A DNA stretch of 64,000 bases from Microbacterium sp. LWH7-1.2 (lineage in GTDB: Bacteria; Actinomycetota; Actinomycetes; Actinomycetales; Microbacteriaceae). Position 1 is the first letter of the stretch. Every line of letters starts with the position of its first letter. Under the pieces are notes generated by a model. It was given only the letters and a program-made list of their open reading frames with translations. It made no database searches and was not told the origin of the DNA. The translations under genes were made by a program, and so were the position numbers. The stretch lies in NCBI RefSeq assembly GCF_038397755.1, contig NZ_CP151637.1, forward strand, positions 3,038,001-3,102,000, given 5' to 3'. Shown piece after piece: positions 52,391 through 60,999 of the stretch.

Positions 52391-53491
52391 ATGCCGCTGG
52401 ACCCGTTCTTCGAAGAGCGCCTGCGGGTGCATCGCAAGTACATGTTCGATCAGGCGATGGGCGCCGTAAGGACGCGCCTGACCGCCCTGTGGCCGTTCAG
52501 CCGCCGCGCCGGCCTTCCCGCCGCAGCACCGGCCGCCGCCGATGCGACGGCGAGACCCGCGAAGAAGAAGGCGGATCCGGCTCTCGGCCCCCACGCCCGT
52601 GCGCGGGCGCGGCACCGTCGCGCGGCGCTCGCGTGGGACCGCACAGAGCTGAGCACGGTCGGCACGCCCGGACCCGAGGTGCGCATCACCGAGCACCAGG
52701 TCGCCGTGCCGGGGCATCCGTCGGTGCGCGTGCGGGTCTACCACCCGTCCGTCGTGGGCGGTGCGCCGGTGCCCGCAGTGCTGGCGTTCTTCGGCGGGGC
52801 CTTCCGCATCGGGGGTATCGATTACCCGACGACGGATGCCGCCTACCGCCGACGCTGCGTCGACGCCCACGTCAGGATCGCCGCCGTCGACTACGCGCTC
52901 GCGCCCGAGCACCGCTACCCGGTGCAGATCGAGCAGGGGTATGCGGCGCTCGACTGGCTGTTCGACTCCGCCGGCGAGGTCGGCGCCGACCCCACGCGCA
53001 TCGGCGTGATGGGCATCTCGGCGGGTGGCGGCCTCGCGGCCGCGCTGACGCTCGTGAACCGTGACCGCGCGAACCACCGCCTCGCGCTGCAGGTGCTGGA
53101 GGTGCCCGTCGTAGATCTGACCGGCGCCCACATGGATCTCGGCGCGATGCGCGCACTGCACATCCCGCGGTTCCTCACGAGGCGAGAGCTCCGGTCGGTC
53201 GCGCGCACCTACCTCGCCCGGCCTCAGGATGCCCGCGAGCCGTACGCGTCACCGCTGCGCGCAGCCTCGCACGAGGGGCTGCCGCCCGCGGTGATCCTCA
53301 CCGCCGAGTACGACCCGCTGCGCGGCGACGGCGACGCGTACGGAGCGGCTCTGCGGCGGGCAGGCGTCGACGCGAGTGTCGTCCGCTACCAGGGCGTGAC
53401 GCACGACGCCCCGATCTTCACGGGTGCGCTGCCGGCTGCCCGCCGCTGGCACGACGACGTGGTGGCCGCCCTCCGTCGCCTCCACGCCTGA
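52391..53491 (+). CDS. Alpha/beta hydrolase-3 family esterase
   Basis: 366 residues. N-terminal 90 residues are basic (RPAKKKADP) and unlike the family. The core has VLAFFGGAFRIGGID where HGGG-F is usual, so the leading His of the oxyanion motif is replaced by Phe. Nucleophile elbow GVMGISAGGGLAAAL is intact, as are AEYDPLRGDG (Asp) and VTHDAPIF (His). Likely a carboxylesterase of the hormone-sensitive-lipase family. ATG 52391 has GGGAGGAT upstream. Confidence 0.85.
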   Translation: MPLDPFFEERLRVHRKYMFDQAMGAVRTRLTALWPFSRRAGLPAAAPAAADATARPAKKKADPALGPHARARARHRRAALAWDRTELSTVGTPGPEVRITEHQVAVPGHPSVRVRVYHPSVVGGAPVPAVLAFFGGAFRIGGIDYPTTDAAYRRRCVDAHVRIAAVDYALAPEHRYPVQIEQGYAALDWLFDSAGEVGADPTRIGVMGISAGGGLAAALTLVNRDRANHRLALQVLEVPVVDLTGAHMDLGAMRALHIPRFLTRRELRSVARTYLARPQDAREPYASPLRAASHEGLPPAVILTAEYDPLRGDGDAYGAALRRAGVDASVVRYQGVTHDAPIFTGALPAARRWHDDVVAALRRLHA

Positions 53492-53633
53492 CGGGGCCCC
53501 CGCCGATCCGGAATTCGGACTTTCTGCGGTTTTCCGGATGCTGCCGCCCCGGGGGACCCGGAAACGCACCGAATCTCCGTTTTCCGGATCGGTGGGTGGG
53601 CGTGGGGCGGCGGTCGTGAGTGGGCGCAGTGAA

Positions 53634-53661
53634 GGCCCGGGGTTCCGAAGAACCCCGGGCC
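53634..53661. terminator. Bidirectional terminator hairpin
   Basis: Perfect 12-bp stem GGCCCGGGGTTC with CGAA loop, in the 285-nt gap between convergent genes. The rest of this gap has two copies of a GTTTTCCGGAT word (53529 and 53578 region) and no gene. Confidence 0.7.
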
Positions 53662-53776
53662 CTCTGCGTCCCACCGCGGACACCGGCCGGGACACCACCC
53701 GGCCGCCGAACCACCAGTGCGACTGGGAGCTCGACGACCGGGTGCTGATGGAGCGGCGCGGGGGCGCAGCATCCGT

Positions 53777-54631
53777 CTACTGTGCCGCCTCCGTCTCGGA
53801 AGCCTCTGCCGTCTCGCGCACCTGGTGGGTGGTCGCCCACTGCAGGGCGTAGTCTGCGATCTCCTCCCAGCCGTCCTGGCTCACCAGGCGGTGGGTGCGG
53901 CCCGCGTACTCCTTGTACTCGACGATCGCGGGGCTGCCGGTGGACCGGTACTTCTTCACGACGGCCTTGCCGATCGCCGGCGGTACGACGTGGTCGATCT
54001 CCCCGGTGATGATCAGCAGCGGGGCGCGGTCGATGCGGCCGTAGTCGACGTGGGTGACGCCTCCCTTCTCGTTGAGCACCGACGAGACGCCCTCGAAGAA
54101 GACGCGGTTGTAGGAGTTGACCGCGTACTCCGCCCAGAGCTTGTCGGACTCCTCGCGCGGGAGGTCGTTGCCGAACGTGAAGTGGAAGTGGCGCTTGCTG
54201 AGCGGCTTGGCGCCGTTGATGCCGAACGGGTTCGACAGGATCGGGGTGCCGGTCCACAGGGTCGAGAGCGGCAGCGTGGTGACGCCGGCGGTCTGTCCGG
54301 GCGCGACGCCGACGTAGGCGACGCCGAGGCCGCGGTCGGCGAGCATCTGCGTGAGGACTCCCCCGAACGAGTGCCCGATGATGATCGGCTTCTCGGGGAG
54401 CTCGCGGATGATGCGCTCGTAGTTGTCGGCGATCTGCTTGAGGCCGATGCCCTTGAGCGCCTCGGGGTTGTTCCGGATGTCGTCGACCGTGCGGTCGTCG
54501 ATGCCGGGCCAGCCCGGGACGATCACCTGGTGGCCGGCGGCGCGGAAGCGCTCGGCCCAGGTGTCCCAGCTCTTCGGGGTCATCCAGAGGCCGTGGATCA
54601 GGACGATCGGGGTCTTGGTCGTGGTGTTCAT
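53777..54631 (-). CDS. Alpha/beta hydrolase (haloperoxidase-like)
   Basis: 284 residues. IVLIHGLWMTPKSWDTWAERFRAAGHQVIVPGWPG is the N-terminal oxyanion segment, GHSFGGVLTQMLADRG the nucleophile elbow and GRTHRLVSQDGWEEI contains the catalytic His. Shine-Dalgarno GAGGAG before ATG 54631. Divergent from the TetR gene, with a TetR-type palindrome between them, so it is probably the repressed gene. Substrate unknown. Confidence 0.87.
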   Translation of the reverse strand: MNTTTKTPIVLIHGLWMTPKSWDTWAERFRAAGHQVIVPGWPGIDDRTVDDIRNNPEALKGIGLKQIADNYERIIRELPEKPIIIGHSFGGVLTQMLADRGLGVAYVGVAPGQTAGVTTLPLSTLWTGTPILSNPFGINGAKPLSKRHFHFTFGNDLPREESDKLWAEYAVNSYNRVFFEGVSSVLNEKGGVTHVDYGRIDRAPLLIITGEIDHVVPPAIGKAVVKKYRSTGSPAIVEYKEYAGRTHRLVSQDGWEEIADYALQWATTHQVRETAEASETEAAQ

Positions 54632-54717
54632 CTCGTGCTCCTCGGTGGTGTTGCGGTGGGTTCGGTGGGTCTCAGGGCCCGGATTCCGGTGTGTCTCCGG
54701 CTGATGTGTCCCGATGG

Positions 54718-54737
54718 TAGACCGAACGTTCTATCTA
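54718..54737. promoter_or_regulatory. TetR operator between divergent genes
   Basis: 20-bp palindrome centred on GAACGTTC with outer TAGA/TCTA arms (16 of 20 positions symmetric), 16 bp before the TetR start and 87 bp before the hydrolase start. Confidence 0.75.
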
Positions 54738-54752
54738 TGCAAGACTATTCCC

Positions 54753-55346
54753 ATGAGCACCACCACCGCCGCACCGGATGCGGCATCCCGCCCGTCGTCC
54801 GCACGCCGGCGTCTGCTGCAGGCGGCGACGGACCTCTTCTACAACGAGGGCATCCACTCGGTGGGCGTCGACCGCATCATCGAGGAGGCCGGCGTGACGC
54901 GGGCCACGATGTACAAGCAGTTCGCGGGCAAGGAGGGCCTGGTGCTCGCCTACCTCGAGGGCGAGGACCAGGGGCTGCGGGCGCTGTTCACCCAGGCGTC
55001 GCACGCGTCGGACGACCCCGAGGTGCTCCTCGACCTCGTCGTCGCCGGCATCGAGCAAGACATCCGCGACCGCCACACGCGCGGCTGTCCGTTCATCAAC
55101 GCCGCCGCCGAGTATCCCGACGAGGGACCGGTGCGCGACCTCATCGCCGACCACCGCGAGTGGTTCCGCGAGACCCTGCGGCAGCTGGCCGCCGGTGCGG
55201 GGCTGCGCGATCCCGAGGGGGTCGCGGCATCCTTGGTCCTGCTGCGCGATGCGGCGCTGGTCGGCGGCTACCTCGACGGGCAGGATCGCGTCGGCCCGGC
55301 GTTCGCCCGGACCGCACGCGATCTCATCGCCGCGCACAAGCGCTGA
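54753..55346 (+). CDS. TetR family transcriptional regulator
   Basis: 197 residues. TetR HTH: RRRLLQAATDLFYNEGIHSVGVDRIIEEAGVTRATMYKQFAGKEGLVLAYLEG (about 18-70). The all-helical ligand domain carries a GCPFINAAAEYPDEG motif typical of one TetR subgroup. Divergent from the hydrolase at 54631 with a shared operator. ATG 54753; the longer reading crosses the operator. Confidence 0.93.
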   Translation: MSTTTAAPDAASRPSSARRRLLQAATDLFYNEGIHSVGVDRIIEEAGVTRATMYKQFAGKEGLVLAYLEGEDQGLRALFTQASHASDDPEVLLDLVVAGIEQDIRDRHTRGCPFINAAAEYPDEGPVRDLIADHREWFRETLRQLAAGAGLRDPEGVAASLVLLRDAALVGGYLDGQDRVGPAFARTARDLIAAHKR

Positions 55347-55557
55347 ACGCTGTCGGCGTAATCGGGGCTCAGGAGCCACTTCCGTCACTCTTTTCACACG
55401 ACACGCGGCCCTAATCTCCAGAAATCCGCAGAAATACGCGGATCTGTCGGCCATGTCAGGTACATTCGGGACCGGTCGATCCGACCAGCCGGGGGGCGAC
55501 GCCAACCGGTCCGAGCAATGACAAGACGGCACTCGTCGTCTTTGGAGGACATACCAA

Positions 55558-55845
55558 ATGGCCGACAAGACCATCACCAAGACCGAGCTCGTCGCGAGCA
55601 TCGCGAGCGCGACCGGCCAGAGCCAGTCCGCCGTCTCTGGCGTGCTCGACTCCCTCTTCTCCACCGTCTCCGACGCGGTCGCCGCCGGCAGCAAGGTCTC
55701 GATCCCGGGCTGGATCGCGTTCGAGCAGGTCGCCACCTCGGCTCGCACGGGCCGCAACCCGCAGACCGGCGAGGAGATCAAGATCCCCGCGGGCAAGCGC
55801 GTCAAGGTCACCGCGGGCTCGAAGCTGAAGGCCGCCGTCAAGTAA
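55558..55845 (+). CDS. hup: HU family DNA-binding protein
   Basis: 95 residues, short actinobacterial HU without the Lys-rich tail. TKTELVASIASATGQSQSAVSGVLDSLFSTVSDAVAAG and RTGRNPQTGEEIKIPAGKRVKVTAGSKLKAAV show the beta-arm and DNA-binding residues. Nucleoid architecture protein. Strong GGAGGACATACCAA ribosome site. Preceded by 211 nt of AT-richer leader and promoter sequence. Confidence 0.96.
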   Translation: MADKTITKTELVASIASATGQSQSAVSGVLDSLFSTVSDAVAAGSKVSIPGWIAFEQVATSARTGRNPQTGEEIKIPAGKRVKVTAGSKLKAAVK

Positions 55846-55861
55846 TCCGACGCACACCTCC

Positions 55862-55898
55862 AGAGAGGGGATGCCGCACCTCGCGGCATCCCCTCTCT
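55862..55898 (+). terminator. Terminator of hup
   Basis: Perfect 16-bp stem with 5-nt loop, 17 bp after the stop, followed by GCTGTT. Confidence 0.8.
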
Positions 55899-55935
55899 GC
55901 TGTTCAGGGCGGGGATCGGCACGGGCACCGCAACG

Positions 55936-55941
55936 TAGGCT
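55936..55941 (+). promoter_or_regulatory. -10 element TAGGCT, leaderless start of gene at 55948
   Basis: TAGGCT with 6-nt spacing to GTG 55948. Confidence 0.5.
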
Positions 55942-55947
55942 TGAGGG

Positions 55948-57927
55948 GTGAACCCCCGCGCTCTGCGGGCCGTCGGGCCCGTGATCCTCGTCGCGGCCGC
56001 GCTCGCGGTCATGGTATGGGCGCTGGCGTTCGGCGGCGGGGCCGCGCCGCTCGCGATCGCGGACCCCGGACCCCTCGTCCGCTGGGGGCTTCCGACCGCG
56101 AAGCTCGTCGTCAACCTCTCCGCCGCCGGCATGGTGGGCGTGCTGGTGACGGCACTGTTCACGTTGCGGGCGGGGGACCGCGCGTTCGACGTCGCCCTGG
56201 ACACGGCGTCGATCTCCGCCGCCGTGTTCACGATGGCCGCGGCCGCCACCGGGTTCCTCACGTTCGTCGACGCGTTCAACCCCGTTTTCAGCATCGGGCC
56301 GGAGTTCGGCGCCCAGCTCGGCCGCTTCATCGTCGAGACCGAGGTCGGCCGCACGTGGCTCATCACCACGGTCGCCGGCGCCGCGCTCACCGTGCTCACC
56401 TTCGCGGTGCGCTCGTGGACCGCGACCTTCTTCGTGGCGCTCCTGGCCGCGGCATCCCTCGTCCCGATGGGGACCCAGGGCCACTCCGGCGAGGAGGCGT
56501 TCCACCACGAGGCGATGACCGCGCTCATCCTGCACATCATCGCTGCGGCGGTGTGGCTGGGCGGCCTGCTGCTCCTGGTGCTCGTGCGGCCGCTGCAGTC
56601 CCGTGACGACAGCGTCGCGACCGTCGCCCGTTACTCGAGCATCGCGCTCGCCGCCTTCGTCGTGGTGGCGGTGTCGGGCACCGTGCGCGCGGCGATCGGC
56701 CTGCAGGACTGGTCGGCGCTCGTCTCGCCGTACGGCGTGATCCTCGGCATGAAGGTGCTGGCGCTCGTCGGGCTCGGCCTCCTCGGCGCCTGGTACCGCA
56801 GCCGCCTGATCGGGAAGATGAAGATCGCGGATGCTGCCACCCGCGCCTTCTGGACGCTCATCGTCTTCGAACTCGTGCTGATGGGCGTCGCGAGCGGTGC
56901 CGCGGCTGCCCTCGCGCGCACGCCTCCGCCGGTCGCGCCGCTGATCCCCGCGACGCCGACGCCGGCCGAGCGCCTGACCGGCGCGCCCCTCCCGGCCGAG
57001 CTCACGGTCGACCGGTGGCTCACCGCGTGGAACATCGACCTGCTGTGGGCCGTCGTCGCCGGCTTCGCGATCTTCTTCTACCTCGTGGGCGTGTGGCGTC
57101 TGCGCCGCCGCGGCGACGCGTGGCCGGTGTACCGCACGATCATGTGGGTCGTCGGCTGGCTGCTGCTCGTGTGGGTCACGGGCGGGGTCATCAACGTCTA
57201 TCAGGACTACCTCTTCAGCATGCACATGGTCGGGCACATGCTGCTGACCATGGCGATCCCGCTGCTGCTCGTGCCGGGCGCGCCCATCACGCTCGCGGCG
57301 CGCGCCATCCACAAGCGCGACGACGGCACTCGCGGCGGCAGGGAGTGGCTGCTCTGGGCCGTGCACTCGCCGGTGGCGCGCGTCCTCACGAACCCGTTCG
57401 TCGCGGCAGGCCTCTTCATCGGCTCGCTGTGGGTCTTCTACTACACCGACCTCTTCCGCTGGTCGCTGTACGACCACCTCGGGCACGAGTGGATGATCGC
57501 GCACTTCCTCATCACGGGGTACCTCTTCGTGATGAGCCTCATCGGGATCGACCCCGTGCCCTACCGCCTGCCGTACGCGGGGCGCCTGCTGCTCCTCATC
57601 GGCGTGATGGCGATGCACGCGTTCTTCGGCATCGCGATCATGATGCAGGAAGGCCTCATGATCGCCGAATGGTTCGGCTCGATGGGCCGCACGTGGGGCG
57701 CGACGCCGCTCGAGGACCAGTACACGGGCGGCGGCATCGCCTGGTCGATCGGCGAGATCCCCACGCTCATCCTCGCGATCACGGTCGCCATCCAGTGGAG
57801 CCGCAGCGACGACCGCGAGACCAGGCGCCGCGACCGCCACGCCGACCGGACGGGCGACGCCGAGCTCGAGGAGTACAACGCCCGCCTGGCCGCCCTGGCC
57901 GAGCGCGACGCACGTATCGGCGGCTGA
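55948..57927 (+). CDS. Fused CopD copper-resistance domain and CtaG cytochrome c oxidase assembly protein
   Basis: 659 residues, about fourteen helices. The N-terminal half is CopD-like (LHIIAAAVWLGGLLLLVLVRPLQ; VVVAVSGTVRAAIGLQDW). The C-terminal half from about residue 350 is Caa3/CtaG-like (SMHMVGHMLLTMAIPLLLVPGAPITLAARA; HEWMIAHFLITGYLFVMSLIGIDP), with conserved membrane His and Met. Likely role: copper delivery to cytochrome oxidase. GTG start. Convergent with the SulP gene (1-nt gap). Confidence 0.9.
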   Translation: MNPRALRAVGPVILVAAALAVMVWALAFGGGAAPLAIADPGPLVRWGLPTAKLVVNLSAAGMVGVLVTALFTLRAGDRAFDVALDTASISAAVFTMAAAATGFLTFVDAFNPVFSIGPEFGAQLGRFIVETEVGRTWLITTVAGAALTVLTFAVRSWTATFFVALLAAASLVPMGTQGHSGEEAFHHEAMTALILHIIAAAVWLGGLLLLVLVRPLQSRDDSVATVARYSSIALAAFVVVAVSGTVRAAIGLQDWSALVSPYGVILGMKVLALVGLGLLGAWYRSRLIGKMKIADAATRAFWTLIVFELVLMGVASGAAAALARTPPPVAPLIPATPTPAERLTGAPLPAELTVDRWLTAWNIDLLWAVVAGFAIFFYLVGVWRLRRRGDAWPVYRTIMWVVGWLLLVWVTGGVINVYQDYLFSMHMVGHMLLTMAIPLLLVPGAPITLAARAIHKRDDGTRGGREWLLWAVHSPVARVLTNPFVAAGLFIGSLWVFYYTDLFRWSLYDHLGHEWMIAHFLITGYLFVMSLIGIDPVPYRLPYAGRLLLLIGVMAMHAFFGIAIMMQEGLMIAEWFGSMGRTWGATPLEDQYTGGGIAWSIGEIPTLILAITVAIQWSRSDDRETRRRDRHADRTGDAELEEYNARLAALAERDARIGG

Positions 57928-57928
57928 G

Positions 57929-59698
57929 CTACCCTTTCGCGTTTCCGGAGGGCTCGTCGCCCTCGTCGCGGCGCGGCGATTCGGGCGCAGCATCCCATTT
58001 CGTCCCGGCGATGTCGCCGCGCAGCGTGCCCGTGACCTCGTCGACGGCGGCGCCGACGGTCGGGGCGAAGCGATCGGGCGTGAACCGCTCGGTGAGGCCG
58101 TAGCGGCCGAGGGCGTCGACGACCGGCGACTTCATCTCGGCGATGATGAGACGGATGCCGCGTGCCCGCAGGTACTCGTCTAGCTCGACGAGCTCGTCGG
58201 CGGCGGTGGTGTCGATGTCGGTGATCGGCTCGGCCGCGAGGATGAGGGTGGTCACGTCGGGGCCGGCGGCGCGGACGCGCGAGCGCACCCAGTCGTCGAA
58301 GATCGCTCCGTTCGCGAAGAACAGCGGCGCGTCGAACCGCACGATCACGACGCCGGGAACCCTCTTCCCTTCGGGGTTGCGCGACAGGTCGTGGTAGCCG
58401 CGCAGACCCTCGACCCGCCCGAGCTCGGCCCGGTACGGCCGCCACGAGCGGTTGACGAACGCGATGAACGACAGCCCGATCGTGATGACGATGCCCTCGA
58501 GCACCCCGAACACCAGGACGCCGAGGAACGCGGCCGCGGAGAGAATCGCGTCGACGACGTTGATGCGCACCAGTCGCACCACGCCGCGCGCGTCGATGAG
58601 GCTGATCGCTGCGCTGATGACGACGGCGGCGAGTGTGGCCGACGGGAGGAACCGGGTGAGGTCGGGCACCACGAGGATGAACACGATGAGCAGGACGGCG
58701 CCGATGACGCCGGTCAGCTGCGTGCGCGCACCCGCCTGTTCGGCGACCGGAGTGCGCGACGACGACCCCGAGACGGGGAACCCGCCCAGCGCGCCGCCTG
58801 CCATGTTGGCCACGCCCAGCGCCGCCATCTCCTGGCTGCCGCTGACGCTGTCGCCGCGGCGGGCGGCGAAAGTGCGTGACAGCACCGCGGTGTCGGTGAA
58901 CGCGATGAGGGCGATGCCGGCGGCAGGGAGCGCGAGGGCCGCGACATCCGTCCACTCAAGTCCCGCGAGTGCGGGCGCCGGGAGCCCCTGCGGAAGGGCT
59001 CCGACGACGGGGATCGCGGACGCAAGACCCAGGATCGCGACGAGCACCATCGACAGCACCACCACGACGAGGGTGCCGGGCACGCGCGAGCGCAGCGCGC
59101 GGAGCGCGAAGATCACGACGAGGGATCCGACGCCGAACGCCGTCGCCACGGGGTCGATTCCTCCCGCAGCGATCGCCTCGACGATCCCGACGGCGCCCTG
59201 CCACACCGTCGGTGCGTCCACTGAGAACCCCAGCAGCTTCGGCAGCTGCGACAGGATGACGATGATCGCGATCGCGTTCAGGTAGCCGACGCGGATGGGC
59301 TTCGACAGGAGGTCGGTCACGAAGCCCAGGCGCACGAGCCCGCCGATCAGCAGCAGCACGCCGACCATGATCGCCAGCAGCCCCGCGAGCGCGACGGCCT
59401 GGGTCTCATCGCCGAGCGCGAGGGGCAGGATCGCCGCCGCGATGATGGGCGCGAGTGACGAGTCCGGCCCGAGCACCAGTACCCGCGACGGCCCGAAGAC
59501 GGCGTAGGCGAGCAGCGGCACGATCGTGGCGTACAGTCCCGTCACCGGAGGCAGGCCGGCGACCTCCGCGTACCCCATGCCTGCAGGGATCAGCAGCGCG
59601 GTCACGACGACGCCCGCCCGTACGTCGGGCCACAGCCACGCGCGCTTGTACTCGCGTGCGACCTCGACGACCGGAACCCAGTGCGCGATGCCTTTCAT
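57929..59698 (-). CDS. SulP family anion transporter with STAS domain
   Basis: 589 residues. AGVVVTALLIPAGMGYAEVAGLPPVTGLYATIVPLLAYAVFGPSRVLVLGPDSSLAPI is the SulP N-terminal signature. The 10-14 helix core is followed by a cytoplasmic STAS domain (about 440-560, VVIVRFDAPLFFANGAIFDDWVRSRV; DIDTTAADELVELDEYLRARG). Transports sulfate, bicarbonate or other anions. ATG 59698 was chosen for its GAGG 7 nt upstream; an in-frame ATG at 59722 is possible. Confidence 0.93.
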   Translation of the reverse strand: MKGIAHWVPVVEVAREYKRAWLWPDVRAGVVVTALLIPAGMGYAEVAGLPPVTGLYATIVPLLAYAVFGPSRVLVLGPDSSLAPIIAAAILPLALGDETQAVALAGLLAIMVGVLLLIGGLVRLGFVTDLLSKPIRVGYLNAIAIIVILSQLPKLLGFSVDAPTVWQGAVGIVEAIAAGGIDPVATAFGVGSLVVIFALRALRSRVPGTLVVVVLSMVLVAILGLASAIPVVGALPQGLPAPALAGLEWTDVAALALPAAGIALIAFTDTAVLSRTFAARRGDSVSGSQEMAALGVANMAGGALGGFPVSGSSSRTPVAEQAGARTQLTGVIGAVLLIVFILVVPDLTRFLPSATLAAVVISAAISLIDARGVVRLVRINVVDAILSAAAFLGVLVFGVLEGIVITIGLSFIAFVNRSWRPYRAELGRVEGLRGYHDLSRNPEGKRVPGVVIVRFDAPLFFANGAIFDDWVRSRVRAAGPDVTTLILAAEPITDIDTTAADELVELDEYLRARGIRLIIAEMKSPVVDALGRYGLTERFTPDRFAPTVGAAVDEVTGTLRGDIAGTKWDAAPESPRRDEGDEPSGNAKG

Positions 59699-59767
59699 CG
59701 ACCTCATCATCGACCCCGGCACCCATCCTGGCGGAAAGCGCCGGTGGACTGCGCGAAGGGGCTGGTG

Positions 59768-60907
59768 CTACCTCGTGTCGGGTCCGGTCACCACGATGGT
59801 CGCGGTGCCGTCGGGGCGCACGGTGATCGTGCCCTTGACGATGAAGGGGACGTCCTCGCTGACGGCGCGCACGCGGCCGTCGAAGAGCGAGCGGATGCCG
59901 ACCTCGATATGGGCGACGGCCTCGGCCGCGAGGATCGACCAGCCGGCGCCGTCCGGCTCGACCGCGACGGTCGGCTGCTGGGTGATGGACCACTTGGGCA
60001 GCGAGGTGATGCGGTCCTCGACGAAGTAGCCGAACGGGCACGCGGTCGGCTGCAGCACCTCCTGCGTCGCGCAGGAGGTGAGGAACTCCTCCACCTTCTC
60101 CTGGACGACGCTGAGGAACTTCTCGGTGGGCTGGGCGACGACGTTCACGGGGATGGCGCGGAACGGGCTGTCGGAGAGGACGGCGACGCCCGGCGTGCTC
60201 GAGATCGCGGTGTCGACCGACACGGAGTACAGCCCGGGCGAGAAGACGAGGAGCGAGACGGGGGCGGCCGGGTCGGCACCCGCCCCGTCCGGTGACACTT
60301 GACGCTTGTCGATCTCGAAGCCGTTCACATCGAAGACCATCGAGCCCGTGACGCCGAGGTTCATGACAGCGAGCGGGCTCTTCGCGAATCGCCACGTCGG
60401 CGCGAGGCCGATGGAGCCGTCCCGCTCGACCGAGAACGTCGTGCGGCCGTCGTGGCCGCGCGCCGTGTACTCGATGGTGACGTGCGTCACGTCGCCGTCC
60501 TGTTCCTCGGAGACGACTTGCGCATCGCGGATCGGGGCGAGGGCCGAGCTGCGCAGCAGCGCCTCGGACGCCGTCGGCGGCAGACCGGCCGCTTCGAGCT
60601 CGGCGGAGGTCACGGCGACACCGGGCACCGCGAGCGCGTCGGCCGCGCGCCCCTCGGCGAGCAGCTGCACGTAGCCTTCGACGAACGCCTTGGGGCTGTA
60701 GTACTCCCGCTGGATGACCCCCCACGCCGCGAATGCGGCGCAGAGGAGGAGTACGCCGACGATGCCGAGCAGCGTGAGATCGAGCGCGAGGCGGCGGCGC
60801 GTCCGTCCCTTCGCCGGGGGCTGGATGACGTCCCGTCCGGGGGTCGCCGGAGTGGCCGGAGGCGCACTCGCGCGACCGGACGACGTGTCCATCACCCCCT
60901 GGTCCAC
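59768..60907 (-). CDS. Single-pass membrane protein, conserved hypothetical
   Basis: 379 residues, GTG start. Pro-rich basic N-terminus, one membrane helix (about 40-65, LDLTLLGIVGVLLLCAAFAAWGVIQ), then an extracytoplasmic beta-rich region with two Cys (TSCATQEVLQPTACPFG) that may form a disulfide. No enzymatic motif. The -10 TAGACT at 60914 with 6-nt spacing supports GTG 60907. Confidence 0.75.
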   Translation of the reverse strand: MDQGVMDTSSGRASAPPATPATPGRDVIQPPAKGRTRRRLALDLTLLGIVGVLLLCAAFAAWGVIQREYYSPKAFVEGYVQLLAEGRAADALAVPGVAVTSAELEAAGLPPTASEALLRSSALAPIRDAQVVSEEQDGDVTHVTIEYTARGHDGRTTFSVERDGSIGLAPTWRFAKSPLAVMNLGVTGSMVFDVNGFEIDKRQVSPDGAGADPAAPVSLLVFSPGLYSVSVDTAISSTPGVAVLSDSPFRAIPVNVVAQPTEKFLSVVQEKVEEFLTSCATQEVLQPTACPFGYFVEDRITSLPKWSITQQPTVAVEPDGAGWSILAAEAVAHIEVGIRSLFDGRVRAVSEDVPFIVKGTITVRPDGTATIVVTGPDTR

Positions 60908-60913
60908 ACGCCC

Positions 60914-60919
60914 AGTCTA
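60914..60919 (-). promoter_or_regulatory. -10 element TAGACT, leaderless start of gene at 60907
   Basis: TAGACT on the reverse strand with 6-nt spacing to GTG 60907. Confidence 0.55.
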
Positions 60920-60999
60920 GGAAATCGTGGCCGGGAGGCCCCTGTGGATGGCCAAGTTTGGACGGGGAGTCCACTCGCCGTTCATCCCTCCGGGAGGAG

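Noticed and set aside
53520..53600. Small gene in the gap after the esterase
   Set aside because: Only repeats of a GTTTTCCGGAT word and terminator-like sequence; no coding signature.
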